Made by a program: the position numbers and the translations under genes. 64,000 nucleotides of DNA from Roseobacter sp. SK209-2-6. GTDB lineage: Bacteria; Pseudomonadota; Alphaproteobacteria; Rhodobacterales; Rhodobacteraceae. A model generated the notes under the pieces. The model did no database searches. It had not been told where the DNA came from and saw nothing but the letters and a program-made list of their open reading frames with translations. The stretch lies in NCBI RefSeq assembly GCF_000169455.1, contig NZ_AAYC01000006.1, positions 186,001-250,000 on the forward strand. The letters are read 5' to 3'. Of the stretch, positions 9,546 to 19,027 are shown piece after piece; position 1 is the first letter of the stretch, and each line of letters starts with the position of its first letter.

Positions 9546-9919
9546 TAGGACACTTCAATCCGGTTCAGGTCAGCATTCTTCCAACTCTCGTTTTCAAGAC
9601 CAAAGACCGCCCGCCGCCTTGGAGGAATGCTCCGATAGTCTGCTTCAGACCCGTCGGCCAGCTCCACAAAGTAGTCATCGGGCAGGCCAGCTTCGGTCGT
9701 GGCGGCAATCGCCACCATGAGAGAGACAGTCGTGCGTATAGCGGCCACTTCCTGTGGTGAGGGTTCACGAGTGTTAAGTTTACTACCAAGATCAGAGCGA
9801 AAAACAGCGAGCATGACTTCACGGGCATCCGCACCATTGGAAATCTCAAAAAATTCAAGATGCTCCAAAGGTAGGCGTTCCATACCAAACGTCACTGTCT
9901 CTATTTCGCTCTGCATCAT
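9545..9919 (-). CDS. Conserved hypothetical protein immediately after pccB
   Basis: Protein of 124 residues starting MMQSEIETVTFGMERLPLEH and ending LENESWKNADLNRIEVS. Soluble and acidic. No known motif is visible. The start lies 9 bp after the pccB stop with GAGG at good distance, although a GTG one codon earlier (9922) or the next ATG (9916) are possible. Tight spacing makes co-expression with pccB almost certain. The role in propionyl-CoA metabolism, if any, is unknown. Confidence 0.75.
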   Translation of the reverse strand: MMQSEIETVTFGMERLPLEHLEFFEISNGADAREVMLAVFRSDLGSKLNTREPSPQEVAAIRTTVSLMVAIAATTEAGLPDDYFVELADGSEADYRSIPPRRRAVFGLENESWKNADLNRIEVS

Positions 9920-9928
9920 CACCTGGCC

Positions 9929-11461
9929 TCAAAGCGGGATATTGTCATGCTTTTTCCACGGGTTTTTCAGCGACTTGCCTCGCAGGGAGGCAAAGGCGCG
10001 GGCAACCCGGCGGCGGGTGGATTTTGGCTGGATCACCTCATCAATGAAGCCGCGCTCTGCTGCCACAAAGGGATTGGCAAAGCGGTCTTCGTAATCCTTG
10101 GTATGCGCCGCGATCTTATCCGCATCGGCCAGATCCGCGCGGTGGATGATCTCGGTTGCGCCCTTGGCACCCATCACCGCAATCTCAGCCGTCGGCCAGG
10201 CATAGTTGAAATCACCGCGCAGGTGCTTGGAGGCCATAACGTCATAGGCACCGCCATAGGCCTTGCGGGTGATCACGGTGACTTTTGGAACCGTGGCTTC
10301 ACCATAGGCAAAGAGCAGTTTGGCGCCGTGTTTGATAACACCGCCATATTCCTGGCTGGTCCCAGGCAGGAAGCCCGGCACATCCACCAAGGTCAGGATC
10401 GGGATCTCGAAACAGTCGCAGAAGCGCACAAAACGCGCGGCCTTGCGGCTGGAATCGATATCCAGACAGCCCGCCAGCACCATCGGTTGGTTGGCAACCA
10501 CACCCACGGTCTGCCCTTCCATACGGATAAAGCCAGTGATCATGTTCTTGGCAAAATCTTCCTGGATCTCGTAGAAATCCCCCTCATCCGCGACCTTGGT
10601 GATGAGCTCTTTCATGTCATAAGGCGCGTTGGGATTTTCCGGGATCAGAGTGTCCAGGCTATCCTCAATGCGGCCCGGCTCATCAAAGAAGGGGCGAACA
10701 GGTGGCTTTTCGCGATTGTTCAGCGGCAGGAAGTCAACAAGGCGGCGCACTTCGGCGAGCGCCTCGACATCATTTTCAAAAGCGCCATCCGCAACAGAGC
10801 TCTTTTTGGTGTGGGTCGATGCCCCGCCCAGCTCTTCTGCGGTGACCACTTCGTTGGTCACGGTTTTCACCACGTCTGGACCGGTCACAAACATGTAGGA
10901 GGTGTCTTTCACCATAAAGATGAAATCGGTCATGGCTGGGGAATAGACCGCGCCACCCGCACAGGGCCCCATGATAACAGAGATCTGTGGCACCACGCCC
11001 GAGGCCATGATGTTGCGCTGGAAAACCTCGGCATAGCCCGCCAGAGAGGCAACGCCTTCCTGGATACGCGCGCCACCCGAATCGTTGATTCCGATGACAG
11101 GCGCGCCATTTTGCACCGCCATATCCATGATCTTGCAGATCTTCTGTGCATGGGTTTCGGAGAGCGAACCACCAAAGACGGTAAAGTCCTGACTGAAGAC
11201 ATAGACCATACGGCCATTGATGGTGCCCCAGCCGGTCACAACGCCGTCCCCAGCCGGTTTTTGGTTTTCCATACCAAAATCGGTGCAACGGTGGGAAACG
11301 AACATGTCGAACTCCTCAAAGCTGCCCTCATCCAGCAAAAGCTCGATCCGTTCCCGCGCGGTCAGTTTGCCGCGGCTATGCTGCGCATCAATTCGACGCT
11401 GCCCGCCACCAAGCCGCGCATCCTTGCGGCGTTCTTCCAGCTCAGAGAGAATATCTTTCAT
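9929..11461 (-). CDS. pccB: Propionyl-CoA carboxylase beta (carboxyltransferase) subunit
   Basis: Protein of 510 residues that transfers CO2 from biotin on PccA to propionyl-CoA, giving methylmalonyl-CoA. It has the two crotonase-fold carboxyltransferase halves of the family: the N half with [18 protein letters not shown] and [19 protein letters not shown], and the C half with [31 protein letters not shown] and [13 protein letters not shown]. Length is normal. The start at 11461 follows AGGGGAC. The first gene of a minus-strand unit, preceded by an unusual array of GCAAA half-sites (11530-11582) that are probably PccR binding sites. Confidence 0.97.
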   Translation of the reverse strand: MKDILSELEERRKDARLGGGQRRIDAQHSRGKLTARERIELLLDEGSFEEFDMFVSHRCTDFGMENQKPAGDGVVTGWGTINGRMVYVFSQDFTVFGGSLSETHAQKICKIMDMAVQNGAPVIGINDSGGARIQEGVASLAGYAEVFQRNIMASGVVPQISVIMGPCAGGAVYSPAMTDFIFMVKDTSYMFVTGPDVVKTVTNEVVTAEELGGASTHTKKSSVADGAFENDVEALAEVRRLVDFLPLNNREKPPVRPFFDEPGRIEDSLDTLIPENPNAPYDMKELITKVADEGDFYEIQEDFAKNMITGFIRMEGQTVGVVANQPMVLAGCLDIDSSRKAARFVRFCDCFEIPILTLVDVPGFLPGTSQEYGGVIKHGAKLLFAYGEATVPKVTVITRKAYGGAYDVMASKHLRGDFNYAWPTAEIAVMGAKGATEIIHRADLADADKIAAHTKDYEDRFANPFVAAERGFIDEVIQPKSTRRRVARAFASLRGKSLKNPWKKHDNIPL

Positions 11462-11529
11462 GGCACATGTCCCCTGTAGATTTCTCCGGGACCATATCTT
11501 GCGCCAACGCCAAGCCAAAGGTTATTTTC

Positions 11530-11582
11530 GCAAATTTGCAAATCGTTTGCATATGATAGATGCAAATATGCAAATCAGCAAA
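11530..11582. promoter_or_regulatory. PccR-type operator array upstream of pccB
   Basis: A perfect TTTGCAAA (11535-11542) is followed after 3 bp by TTTGCATA (11546-11553). GCAAA begins at 11530, 11538, 11562, 11570 and 11578, all in one 8-bp register. PccR of Rhodobacter sphaeroides binds paired TTTGCAAA boxes. The region also precedes the divergent Bcr/CflA gene, so it may act on both. No consensus promoter is obvious. Confidence 0.75.
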
Positions 11583-11660
11583 CAATCTGCTTGGATGCAC
11601 ATAGCTCTGTTCTGCCCTGCATGATGGACAATCCGTGCGTAAAACACTACTCCAGTTGAT

Positions 11661-12872
11661 ATGCCCACATATAAACCAAGCCTTTCTCAACAGCGCACTC
11701 CTCCTCGCATTTTCACCCTCATCCTGCTTGCGGGACTTTCTGCGTTGGGCATGAACCTGCACCTGCCATCACTGCCCGGCATGGCCGCCTATTTTGACGC
11801 CGACTACCGACTGATGCAGCTTTCGGTTTCGCTCTATCTGGGGGGGAATGCAGTGGTACAGATCATTGTCGGGCCCATTTCAGATCAAATGGGACGCCGA
11901 CCGGTGATCCTGGGGTCTATAGCACTGTTTCTTCTGGCGACAATTGGCTGCATCTACGCCCCGACAGCAGAACTTTTCCTGTTCTTCCGGATCGCACAAA
12001 CTGTCGTTGCTGCGACCATGGTCCTAAGCCGAGCCGCCGTGCGCGACCTCTATGACACCCATGAAGCGGCCAGCATGATCGGCTACGTCACCATGGGCAT
12101 GGCAGTGGTCCCAATGATTGGCCCGGCCATCGGCGGTTTTTTGGATCAGTGGTTAGGCTGGCAGGCAAACTTCTGGATGCTCTTTGCCGTTGGCGCACTG
12201 ACGCTGGCGATTACCTTCAGCGATTTTGGCGAAACAGCGCATAAAAGTGGCAAGACTCTGAGGCAGCAATTCAGCGAATATCCCGAACTGCTATTTTCTC
12301 CTCGTTTTTGGGGATACTCTCTCGCCTCTGGCCTCGCCTCTGGCTCCTTCTTTGCCTATCTCGGCGGCGCGCCCTATCTGGGAACAGAGATCTATGGCCT
12401 CTCCACAGCGGAACTTGGCGTCTACTTCTCCGCCCCCGCTGTTGGCTATTTTGCCGGCAATTTCATCTCGGGACGGTATTCCACCAAGCTGGGCGTCAAT
12501 CGAATGGTGTTCTGGGGCTGCATCATCAATGGTAGTGGGGTCCTGGTTTCATTGCTGATCGCACTGACAGGCGCCGATACGGTCCTCACCTTCTTTGGCT
12601 TCATGTGCTTTGTGGGCATCGGCAATGGAATGGCGATCCCCAATGCCACGGCCGGGGCAATCTCGGTTCGGCCCCATCTGGCGGGCACAGCTTCTGGTCT
12701 GAGCGGTGCAATCATGATTGGCGCAGGTGCCTTGCTAAGTGCGGGCGCAGGCCTTCTCCTTGGACCGGACTCCACCGCTGTGCCACTTTTGCTAGTCATG
12801 TTGGCAACCGGTGTTTTGGGCTTGGTCGCCATCTCCATGGTAGTCCTGCGCGAGCGGCAATTGGACACATAG
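11661..12872 (+). CDS. Bcr/CflA-family multidrug efflux MFS transporter
   Basis: Protein of 403 residues with twelve predicted membrane spans. The first span begins near residue 18, and the MFS loop 2-3 signature is seen as GPISDQMGRRPVILG. The N-terminal LPSLPGMAAYF and the region RAAVRDLYDTHEAASMIGYV are typical of the Bcr/CflA drug:H+ antiporter branch. It probably exports a toxic or surplus metabolite across the inner membrane; the substrate is not predictable. It is divergent from pccB across the operator array and is followed 80 bp later by pccR. The ribosome site is weak, and the ATG at 11661 was chosen from the domain start. Confidence 0.88.
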   Translation: MPTYKPSLSQQRTPPRIFTLILLAGLSALGMNLHLPSLPGMAAYFDADYRLMQLSVSLYLGGNAVVQIIVGPISDQMGRRPVILGSIALFLLATIGCIYAPTAELFLFFRIAQTVVAATMVLSRAAVRDLYDTHEAASMIGYVTMGMAVVPMIGPAIGGFLDQWLGWQANFWMLFAVGALTLAITFSDFGETAHKSGKTLRQQFSEYPELLFSPRFWGYSLASGLASGSFFAYLGGAPYLGTEIYGLSTAELGVYFSAPAVGYFAGNFISGRYSTKLGVNRMVFWGCIINGSGVLVSLLIALTGADTVLTFFGFMCFVGIGNGMAIPNATAGAISVRPHLAGTASGLSGAIMIGAGALLSAGAGLLLGPDSTAVPLLLVMLATGVLGLVAISMVVLRERQLDT

Positions 12873-12905
12873 GCCAAAAACACTCCCCTCTGTTCCAAGG
12901 TGAAC

Positions 12906-12943
12906 TTTGCAATTATACTCTTTGCCAAGAGTAAATTTGCAAA
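12906..12943 (+). promoter_or_regulatory. Autoregulatory PccR operators overlapping the pccR start region
   Basis: Three boxes at exact 15-bp spacing: TTTGCAAT (12906-12913), TTTGCCAA (12921-12928) and TTTGCAAA (12936-12943). A TATACT -10-like element (12914-12919) sits between the first two, and the third abuts the ribosome site 10 bp before the pccR ATG. Binding here would block both transcription start and early elongation. Confidence 0.7.
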
Positions 12944-12952
12944 GGCGTACCT

Positions 12953-14341
12953 ATGGCCACTCAAAAGCTATATGCAGGCGCAAAGCTGCGTGAAATGCGC
13001 CAGCGCCTGGAACTGACCCAAAAGGACTTCGCGGCCAAGCTAGGCGTCTCCCTGCCCTATCTGAACCAGATGGAGAACAATAACCGACCGGTCTCAACCA
13101 CTGTTGTTCTCGCCTTGGCGCAAGAATTCGGCATGGATGTCACCGAATTATCCGCAGGAGACAGTGAGCGCCTCGTCAGTGATATGCGCGAGGCCATGGC
13201 CGATCCTGTCTTTGCCGAGGATCCCCCGCCTCTGGCTGACCTGCGCCTAACCGCCTCCAATGCTCCGGCCTTTGCACGGGCTTTCCTGACCCTGCATCGC
13301 GCCTATCGGCAGACCCATGAGCGTCTTGCCTCTTTGGATGAGGCTCTGGGCCGTGAAGACAGCCGCATTCAGGCCAGCCCTTGGGAAGAGGTTCGGGACT
13401 TCTTCCACTACTGCGATAACTACATCGATGCGGTAGATCGCGCCGCCGAGCATTTTGCAGGTAGTGCGGATGTGCGCACTGCTGCAACAAAGGCGCTGGA
13501 AAACGCTGGGATTTCGATCCTCTACTCCGATATGGATGGCCTGCGTGGCTACAACAGCGAAGGGCGCAGCCTGCACCTTTCCAACCGCGCCAGCCCCTCG
13601 ACCCAGGTGTTTCAGCTTCTGCTACAAGTGGCCTTGCTGAGCCAGGACAAGCTGCTGGAAGCCACGCTGGATTTCGCCCGCTTCCAAAGCGAAGAGGCCC
13701 GCGCCATTGCCAAGATCGGCCTTGCCAATTACTTCGCTGGCGCGGCTCTTATGCCCTATAGCCGGTTCTTGCAGGCAGCGCAGGAGGACCGCCACGACCT
13801 CGAAAGGCTCGCCACCCGTTTCGGAGCTTCGATCGAACAAGTAGCCCATAGATTGTCGACGCTTCAGCGCCCTGGTGCCAAGGGAATTCCCTTTTTCTTT
13901 GTACGCGTTGATCAAGCCGGAACAATCACCAAGCGACATTCCGCAACCCGTTTGCAATTTGCCCGCTTTGGTGGCGCATGCCCCCTGTGGAATGTGCACC
14001 GTGCCTTTGAAACCCCCGGCCATTTCCTGCGCCAATTGGCGGAAACACCCGATGGGGTCCGCTATATCTCCCTTGCGCGGGATATTTCCAAATCAGGTGG
14101 TTCTTTTGGCTCACCGGTCCGACGATATGCCATCGCTCTGGGCTGTGAGGTGCGCCACGCCGATGCTCTGGTCTATGCAGACAATCTGGATCTCAACAAT
14201 GACTCTGCCTATGAGCCCATTGGCATTTCCTGTCGCATCTGCGAGCGTACGGATTGCCACCAACGCTCCGTTCCCCCCTTGGAACGTCGCTTGACCATCG
14301 ACATCGACCAGCGTGGCGTCCTGCCCTATGAGGTGAACTGA
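12953..14341 (+). CDS. pccR: Short-chain fatty acyl-CoA regulator, PccR type
   Basis: Protein of 462 residues: an XRE-type helix-turn-helix at residues 9-65 (REMRQRLELTQKDFAAKLGV, SLPYLNQMENNNRPV) followed by a long effector region of the ScfR family (DUF2083-containing). Within it are an IrrE-like segment without a peptidase motif and a cysteine-rich C-terminus (CRICERTDCHQRSVPPLERR). In Rhodobacter sphaeroides the homologue senses propionyl-CoA and activates pccB. Position next to pccB and TTTGCAAA boxes in front of both genes support the same role. It has its own promoter region with three boxes. No clear terminator follows. Confidence 0.92.
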   Translation: MATQKLYAGAKLREMRQRLELTQKDFAAKLGVSLPYLNQMENNNRPVSTTVVLALAQEFGMDVTELSAGDSERLVSDMREAMADPVFAEDPPPLADLRLTASNAPAFARAFLTLHRAYRQTHERLASLDEALGREDSRIQASPWEEVRDFFHYCDNYIDAVDRAAEHFAGSADVRTAATKALENAGISILYSDMDGLRGYNSEGRSLHLSNRASPSTQVFQLLLQVALLSQDKLLEATLDFARFQSEEARAIAKIGLANYFAGAALMPYSRFLQAAQEDRHDLERLATRFGASIEQVAHRLSTLQRPGAKGIPFFFVRVDQAGTITKRHSATRLQFARFGGACPLWNVHRAFETPGHFLRQLAETPDGVRYISLARDISKSGGSFGSPVRRYAIALGCEVRHADALVYADNLDLNNDSAYEPIGISCRICERTDCHQRSVPPLERRLTIDIDQRGVLPYEVN

Positions 14342-14510
14342 TCCTTGACCGCAGATACCCTCTGCGCCTCGCTTTCGCAAAGGCAGGCCTGCAGGGTATC
14401 GCGCCCTGTCCAGCAAGACCTCACCTGTCAGGGCAAAAAGAAAGAGCGGAGAGCCTTACAGCCCCCGCCCAATTCAATTTGCCTCTAAGACAAATGATCG
14501 ATGTGAATTC

Positions 14511-14750
14511 TCAGGCCTTGGACAGAATCCCCCAGATCTCATCCTTTAGGGCGGCGCGCTTTTTGCGCAGATCCACCTCTGCCAATTCTTCCAAAGGTTC
14601 AACTTTGGTTTCAGCGCGATGCACGGCGCGGTTCAGCTCGTGATACTCATCCGCCAGCTTGGCAAAATGGGCGTCCGATTGCTTCAGCGCGCTCATTGCT
14701 TTTACTTTATCCGGGAATTCTTCGGCCAGCTCATGCGGTGTATTGGACAT
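14511..14750 (-). CDS. DUF465 / YdcH-family small protein
   Basis: Protein of 79 residues, almost entirely helical: MSNTPHELAEEFPDKVKAMS, then DAHFAKLADEYHELNRAVHR and LRKKRAALKDEIW. This charged helical-hairpin pattern defines the DUF465 (YdcH) family, whose function is unknown. The ATG at 14750 has AAGGAG at good spacing. Monocistronic as far as can be seen. The convergent pccR stop is 170 bp away, and this gap has no U-tract terminator. Confidence 0.88.
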   Translation of the reverse strand: MSNTPHELAEEFPDKVKAMSALKQSDAHFAKLADEYHELNRAVHRAETKVEPLEELAEVDLRKKRAALKDEIWGILSKA

Positions 14751-14844
14751 CTGCTCGCTCCTTCTATCAGTGTCACGAGCAGGTTAACTTGCCACCATTT
14801 CAGCCACTTTGACGGGGATCAAATCCCAGGCCTCCGGCAAAAAT

Positions 14845-15618
14845 TTATGACTTGGTTCCGATACTGCGAAAAAGTTTGGGCAGGGTCGAGGTGTCAATAT
14901 TTCGAAGCCTGCGAAAGGCCAGGGTTTGAGAGCCGTCGTTTTGTTTCCAATAGGGGTCCAGGACATAAACCAGAAAGGCGATTTCGATATTGTCGCCGCG
15001 AATATCTTCTAGCCCATGGCCAGCAAGCTCAACCCGAAGATCGCCTTTGCGGAACGGAATTTTCAAAGATCCATCAGCGCCGGTTTCAGCATCAATATCC
15101 AAGGTAATAGCATCACCAAAGGTCACATCCCTAAGAATGATGAAACGCGCCTCAGGGGCGCCGATTGCCTCTTCGATACCCCATTCTTCCGCTATCGATC
15201 CCCCCTGCTGTCTGTCCTCATTCAGGAAGGTCGAGATCTTTGTATAGACATTGTTATAGGGAACTCGGGCTCCGTTTTTGATCTGAAAACTGGAGTTCCG
15301 CTTGATCCAGGCATGGGCTGCGGCCTCTGCCGCGACATCCAATTCAACGCCAATATCCACCCCACCGGAATACTTCGCAGTCACATCGCGACGGCGGGTC
15401 GTCCGGGGCGCTTCAAAACCCGGAATATCCCCCAAAAACTCCAGCTTTCTCTCAACTGTATTCCAAGCAAAAAATGCTCCTGCGCTGTAGCCGCCGGAAT
15501 TGATGAAACCATAGTTGGTCTGGGAAAAATCCAGATTGACCGGCAGGGTTTTGGCATCCCCGAAACACCCCGATAGCCCCAAGCAGGCAATAGTGGCCAA
15601 GGCCATTGATCTAGGCAT
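14845..15618 (-). CDS. Large lipoprotein downstream of the bet operon, function unknown
   Basis: Protein of 257 residues with a lipoprotein signal (MPRSMALATIACLGLSGCFG; lipobox LSGC, Cys18). The mature part starts DAKTLPVNLDFSQTNYGFIN and is rich in beta strands, with EIAFLVYVLDPYWKQNDGSQ near the end. No family recognised. The start at 15618 is an ATG; a TTG two codons upstream or an ATG at 15606 cannot be excluded. The leader contains a 9-bp hairpin (15628-15655) that also serves as the likely betA terminator and pairs the only GGGGAG that could be the ribosome site. Confidence 0.72.
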   Translation of the reverse strand: MPRSMALATIACLGLSGCFGDAKTLPVNLDFSQTNYGFINSGGYSAGAFFAWNTVERKLEFLGDIPGFEAPRTTRRRDVTAKYSGGVDIGVELDVAAEAAAHAWIKRNSSFQIKNGARVPYNNVYTKISTFLNEDRQQGGSIAEEWGIEEAIGAPEARFIILRDVTFGDAITLDIDAETGADGSLKIPFRKGDLRVELAGHGLEDIRGDNIEIAFLVYVLDPYWKQNDGSQTLAFRRLRNIDTSTLPKLFRSIGTKS

Positions 15619-15627
15619 AAACAAATC

Positions 15628-15655
15628 AGGCTCCCCACAATCTTTGGGGGAGCCT
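15628..15655 (-). terminator. Hairpin terminating the bet operon
   Basis: A perfect 9-bp stem, AGGCTCCCC/GGGGAGCCT, with a 10-nt loop lies 60 bp after the betA stop. On the minus strand it is followed by GATTTGTTT, a weak U-tract. It abuts the start of the next lipoprotein gene, so it may also control that gene's translation. Confidence 0.55.
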
Positions 15656-15714
15656 ACGCATCAGAGTTCACTCTGTCATCTCATTTCAAATGTTTGGAAC
15701 GAAGGCGCGTAGCC

Positions 15715-17370
15715 TTAGCGCTGGCTTGCCTGCCAGTTCGGGTTGAACCAGGGCTCCGCATTTGAGGACGGCAGGCGGCGGCCCAGGATATGATCCGAGG
15801 CTTTCTCCCCGGTCATGATCGAGGGTCCGTTGAGGTTGCCATTGGTGATGCGCGGGAAGATTGAGCTATCCGCGACACGCAGCCCCTCAACCCCGATCAC
15901 ACGGCATTCCGGATCCACCACGGACATCGGATCATCAGCAGCGCCCATCTTGCAGGTGCCGCAGGGGTGATAGGCACTTTCCACGTGTTCGCGGATAAAT
16001 CCGTTCAGCTCTTCATCCGTCTGCAGCGCATCGCCCGGCTGGATCTCATGTTTGACAAAGGGCTTCATCGCATCCTGGCCAAAGACCTCGCGCGTGAGGC
16101 GAATGCATTTGCGGAAATCCTCCCAGTCCTTCTCGGTGGACATGTAGTTGAACAGGATCTTCGGCGCCGCTTTGGGGTCGGCGCTGGCCAAGGTGATTTC
16201 CCCACGGGAGTCCGAGCGCATCGGTCCCACATGCGCCTGGAAGCCATGGCCCTCGGCCGCCGCCTGCCCGTCGTAGCGCACCGCGATGGGCAGGAAGTGA
16301 TACTGGATATCCGGGTAGTCCACCCCCTTGTCAGAGCGGATGAAGGCCGCACTTTCGAACTGGTTCGAGGCCCCCAGCCCAGTCTTGGTAAAGAGCCATT
16401 GCGCACCGACCAGCGCCTTACCGAAGAGGTTCCAGTATTTGAACAGGGTGATTGGCTGTTTGGAGGCAAACTGGAAATAGAACTCCAGGTGGTCCTGCAG
16501 GTTCTGGCCCACGCCGGGACGGTCCGCCACCACATCAATGCCATGCTCCGCCAGATGCTTGGCCGGGCCGATGCCCGAGAGCATCAGGAGCTTGGGCGAG
16601 TTGATCGAGCTGGCGGCCAGAATGACTTCAATATTGGCCTCAATGACTTCAACCTTGCCGCCGCGCTCGATCTCGACCCCGGTGGCCTTGCCATCCTGGA
16701 TCACCACCTTGCGAGCGAGGCCCCGGACTAGGTTGCAATTGTCCCGCTTCAGGGCAGGTTTCAGATAGGCATTGGCAGCGGACCAGCGCTGGCCCTTGTA
16801 GACGGTCATCTCCATCGGGCCAAAGCCCTCTTGCTGCTCGCCGTTATAGTCTTCGGTCTCCTGGTAGCCAGCCTGTTTGCCCGCCTCGACGAAGGCGTCA
16901 TGCAAGGGGTTATCGCGGGGGCCGCGGGTCACATGCAGGGGGCCGTCCTTGCCGCGCCAGTCGGCGTCGCCACCCTGACCGCGGTTGTTCCAGCACTCCA
17001 TCCGTTTGAAATAGGGCAGCACATCAGCATAGGACCAGCCGGTGGCGCCGCTTTCGGCCCAATGATTGTAGTCGCCAGCATGGCCGCGCACATAGACCAT
17101 ACCATTGATGGAGGAAGAGCCGCCGATCACCTTGCCGCGCGGGGTGACCAGCTCACGGTCGCCCAAGTGCGGCTCCGGCTGGGATTTGTAGCCCCAGTCA
17201 TAAAGCGGCATGTTCATCGGATAGCTCAGCGCACCGGGCATTTGAATAAAGGGGCCTGCATCAGTGCCGCCATGCTCGATCACCAGAACCGACTTGCCTG
17301 CTTCGCTCAGCCGGTAGGCCATGGCACAGCCCGCGGAGCCCGCCCCAACAATCACATAATCTGCCTTCAT
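15715..17370 (-). CDS. betA: Choline dehydrogenase
   Basis: Protein of 551 residues, an FAD-dependent GMC oxidoreductase that oxidises choline to betaine aldehyde, passing electrons to the membrane respiratory chain. Visible motifs are the N-terminal FAD loop [16 protein letters not shown] (residues 6-21), the GMC signature [15 protein letters not shown] and the C-terminal FAD segment [15 protein letters not shown]. The length is the family's usual. The start at 17370 follows GGAGAG. It is the last gene of the betC-betB-betA operon, with 198 bp between betB and this start. Confidence 0.96.
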   Translation of the reverse strand: MKADYVIVGAGSAGCAMAYRLSEAGKSVLVIEHGGTDAGPFIQMPGALSYPMNMPLYDWGYKSQPEPHLGDRELVTPRGKVIGGSSSINGMVYVRGHAGDYNHWAESGATGWSYADVLPYFKRMECWNNRGQGGDADWRGKDGPLHVTRGPRDNPLHDAFVEAGKQAGYQETEDYNGEQQEGFGPMEMTVYKGQRWSAANAYLKPALKRDNCNLVRGLARKVVIQDGKATGVEIERGGKVEVIEANIEVILAASSINSPKLLMLSGIGPAKHLAEHGIDVVADRPGVGQNLQDHLEFYFQFASKQPITLFKYWNLFGKALVGAQWLFTKTGLGASNQFESAAFIRSDKGVDYPDIQYHFLPIAVRYDGQAAAEGHGFQAHVGPMRSDSRGEITLASADPKAAPKILFNYMSTEKDWEDFRKCIRLTREVFGQDAMKPFVKHEIQPGDALQTDEELNGFIREHVESAYHPCGTCKMGAADDPMSVVDPECRVIGVEGLRVADSSIFPRITNGNLNGPSIMTGEKASDHILGRRLPSSNAEPWFNPNWQASQR

Positions 17371-17568
17371 CACGTCTCTCCATCGCGGCGTTCGGGACAT
17401 TCCTCAACTGCCTAGAGGTATCTCCACAGGCCGATTGCCCAGCTGCCCGGTATTGTCTTGTCGTTGCCCTTTGGTTGTGCGTCAAAGAGCGGGTCAAATT
17501 TGCTCTGACCGATCTCAGGGAGATGCGTCAGGCCCAGGGGACCGGCCAGAGCTGCCTGCAGACCTTCC

Positions 17569-19026
17569 TTAGAAGGCTGCCTCAACGTCGCCCATCCGCA
17601 CATAGACGGATTTCACCTGACTGAAGTGCTTAATTGCTTCTTTCGAGTTCTCGCGGCCAACGCCCGATGCTTTCACGCCGCCAAAGGGGGCCTCAACCGG
17701 GGCATCGTTGTAGGAGTTGATAAAACAGCTGCCTGCCTCCAACTGGTCAATCACCCGGTGCGCGCGGCTGAAGTCATTGGTGAAAACACCTGCCGAGAGG
17801 CCGAACTCTGTGTCATTGGCGCGGGCGATGACTTCTTCTTCGGTGTCAAAATCGAGGACCGACATGACGGGGCCAAAGATCTCCTCACGGGCAATGGTCA
17901 TATCGTCGGTGACATCGGCAAAGACCGTTGGCTGGATGTAGTAGCCGTCCATGTCAGCCCGTTCGCCGCCGCAGATCAGGCGGGCGCCCTCTTCTTTTCC
18001 CTTCTCAATATAGCCCAGCACGATGTTCATCTGATTTTCGGTGACCATAGGGCCAAAGCTGGTTGTCTCATCCATCGGGTCGCCGATCACGGCATTGCCG
18101 GTGCGTTCAGCCAGACAGGCCAGGAACCTCTCCTTGATGCCCTTTTGCACAAAGACCCGGGTGCCGTTCGAACACACTTGGCCGGAGGAGTAGAAGTTGC
18201 CGTTGATGGCGCCGCCGACGGCGTTATCCACATCAGCGTCATCAAAGATGATCAGCGGCGACTTGCCGCCCAGCTCCATGGTGACATGCTTCATGCCCTC
18301 AGCGGCTGCGGCGTAGACCTTCTTGCCGGTCGGCACCGAACCGGTGAGCGACACCTTGTCGACGCGCGGATCAGTGACCAGCGCGCCGCCCACTTCCCCC
18401 ATGCCCTGGATCACATTGTAGATGCCTGCGGGCGCGCCGGCCTCATGCAGGATCTCGGCAACTTTCAGGGCGCAGAGCGGCGTGGTTTCCGAGGGTTTGA
18501 ACACCATGGAGTTGCCGCAGGCCAGCGCAGGCGCGCCTTTCCAGCAGGCAATCTGGGTCGGGTAGTTCCAGGCACCGATGCCCACACACAGCCCCAGCGC
18601 TTCGCGCTTGGTATAGACCCAGTCTTCCCCCATAGGGATGTGCTCGCCGGTCAGGGAGCCTGCCAGTCCGCCGAAATATTCCAGCGCATCGGCGCCGGAG
18701 GTGGCGTCTGCCACCAGGGTTTCCTGCAGCGGCTTGCCGGTATCATAGGTTTCCAGCACCGAAAGCTCGTGGTTGCGTTCGCGCATGATGTCAGCAGCAC
18801 GGCGCAGGATGCGGCCGCGCTCAGTGCCGGTCATCTTGGCCCATTCCTTCTGCGCCGCCTTGGAGGTGGAGAGGGCCTGTTCAACGATGGCAGGTGTCGC
18901 CGCGTAGACGGTGGCGATCTGCTCACCGGTGGCGGCATAGATCACCGGGATCGGGGTGCCACCGGTATCCTCAACGTATTCACCGTTGATAAAGTGGCTT
19001 GCTTTGGGCTGAGCGGGATGTGTCAT
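17569..19026 (-). CDS. betB: Betaine aldehyde dehydrogenase
   Basis: Protein of 485 residues of the NAD(P)-dependent aldehyde dehydrogenase superfamily, oxidising betaine aldehyde to glycine betaine. It has the proline-asparagine motif [15 protein letters not shown], the nucleotide-binding GSVPTGKKV, the general-base region [12 protein letters not shown] and the catalytic cysteine in [13 protein letters not shown]. The order of motifs and length are normal. The start lies one base after the stop of the 87-aa gene (TGACATG), so translation is coupled. The product is an osmoprotectant and can also be catabolised in Roseobacters. Confidence 0.96.
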   Translation of the reverse strand: MTHPAQPKASHFINGEYVEDTGGTPIPVIYAATGEQIATVYAATPAIVEQALSTSKAAQKEWAKMTGTERGRILRRAADIMRERNHELSVLETYDTGKPLQETLVADATSGADALEYFGGLAGSLTGEHIPMGEDWVYTKREALGLCVGIGAWNYPTQIACWKGAPALACGNSMVFKPSETTPLCALKVAEILHEAGAPAGIYNVIQGMGEVGGALVTDPRVDKVSLTGSVPTGKKVYAAAAEGMKHVTMELGGKSPLIIFDDADVDNAVGGAINGNFYSSGQVCSNGTRVFVQKGIKERFLACLAERTGNAVIGDPMDETTSFGPMVTENQMNIVLGYIEKGKEEGARLICGGERADMDGYYIQPTVFADVTDDMTIAREEIFGPVMSVLDFDTEEEVIARANDTEFGLSAGVFTNDFSRAHRVIDQLEAGSCFINSYNDAPVEAPFGGVKASGVGRENSKEAIKHFSQVKSVYVRMGDVEAAF

Positions 19027-19027
19027 G

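Noticed and set aside
9947-11479. 510-codon open frame antisense to pccB on the plus strand
   Set aside because: It mirrors pccB codons, has histidine/glycine-rich sequence without any domain, and is a by-product of GC-rich codon use.
14342-14510. GCCCTG/CAGGGC inverted repeat after pccR as terminator
   Set aside because: Only 6 bp with a 20-nt loop and followed by A-rich rather than T-rich sequence.
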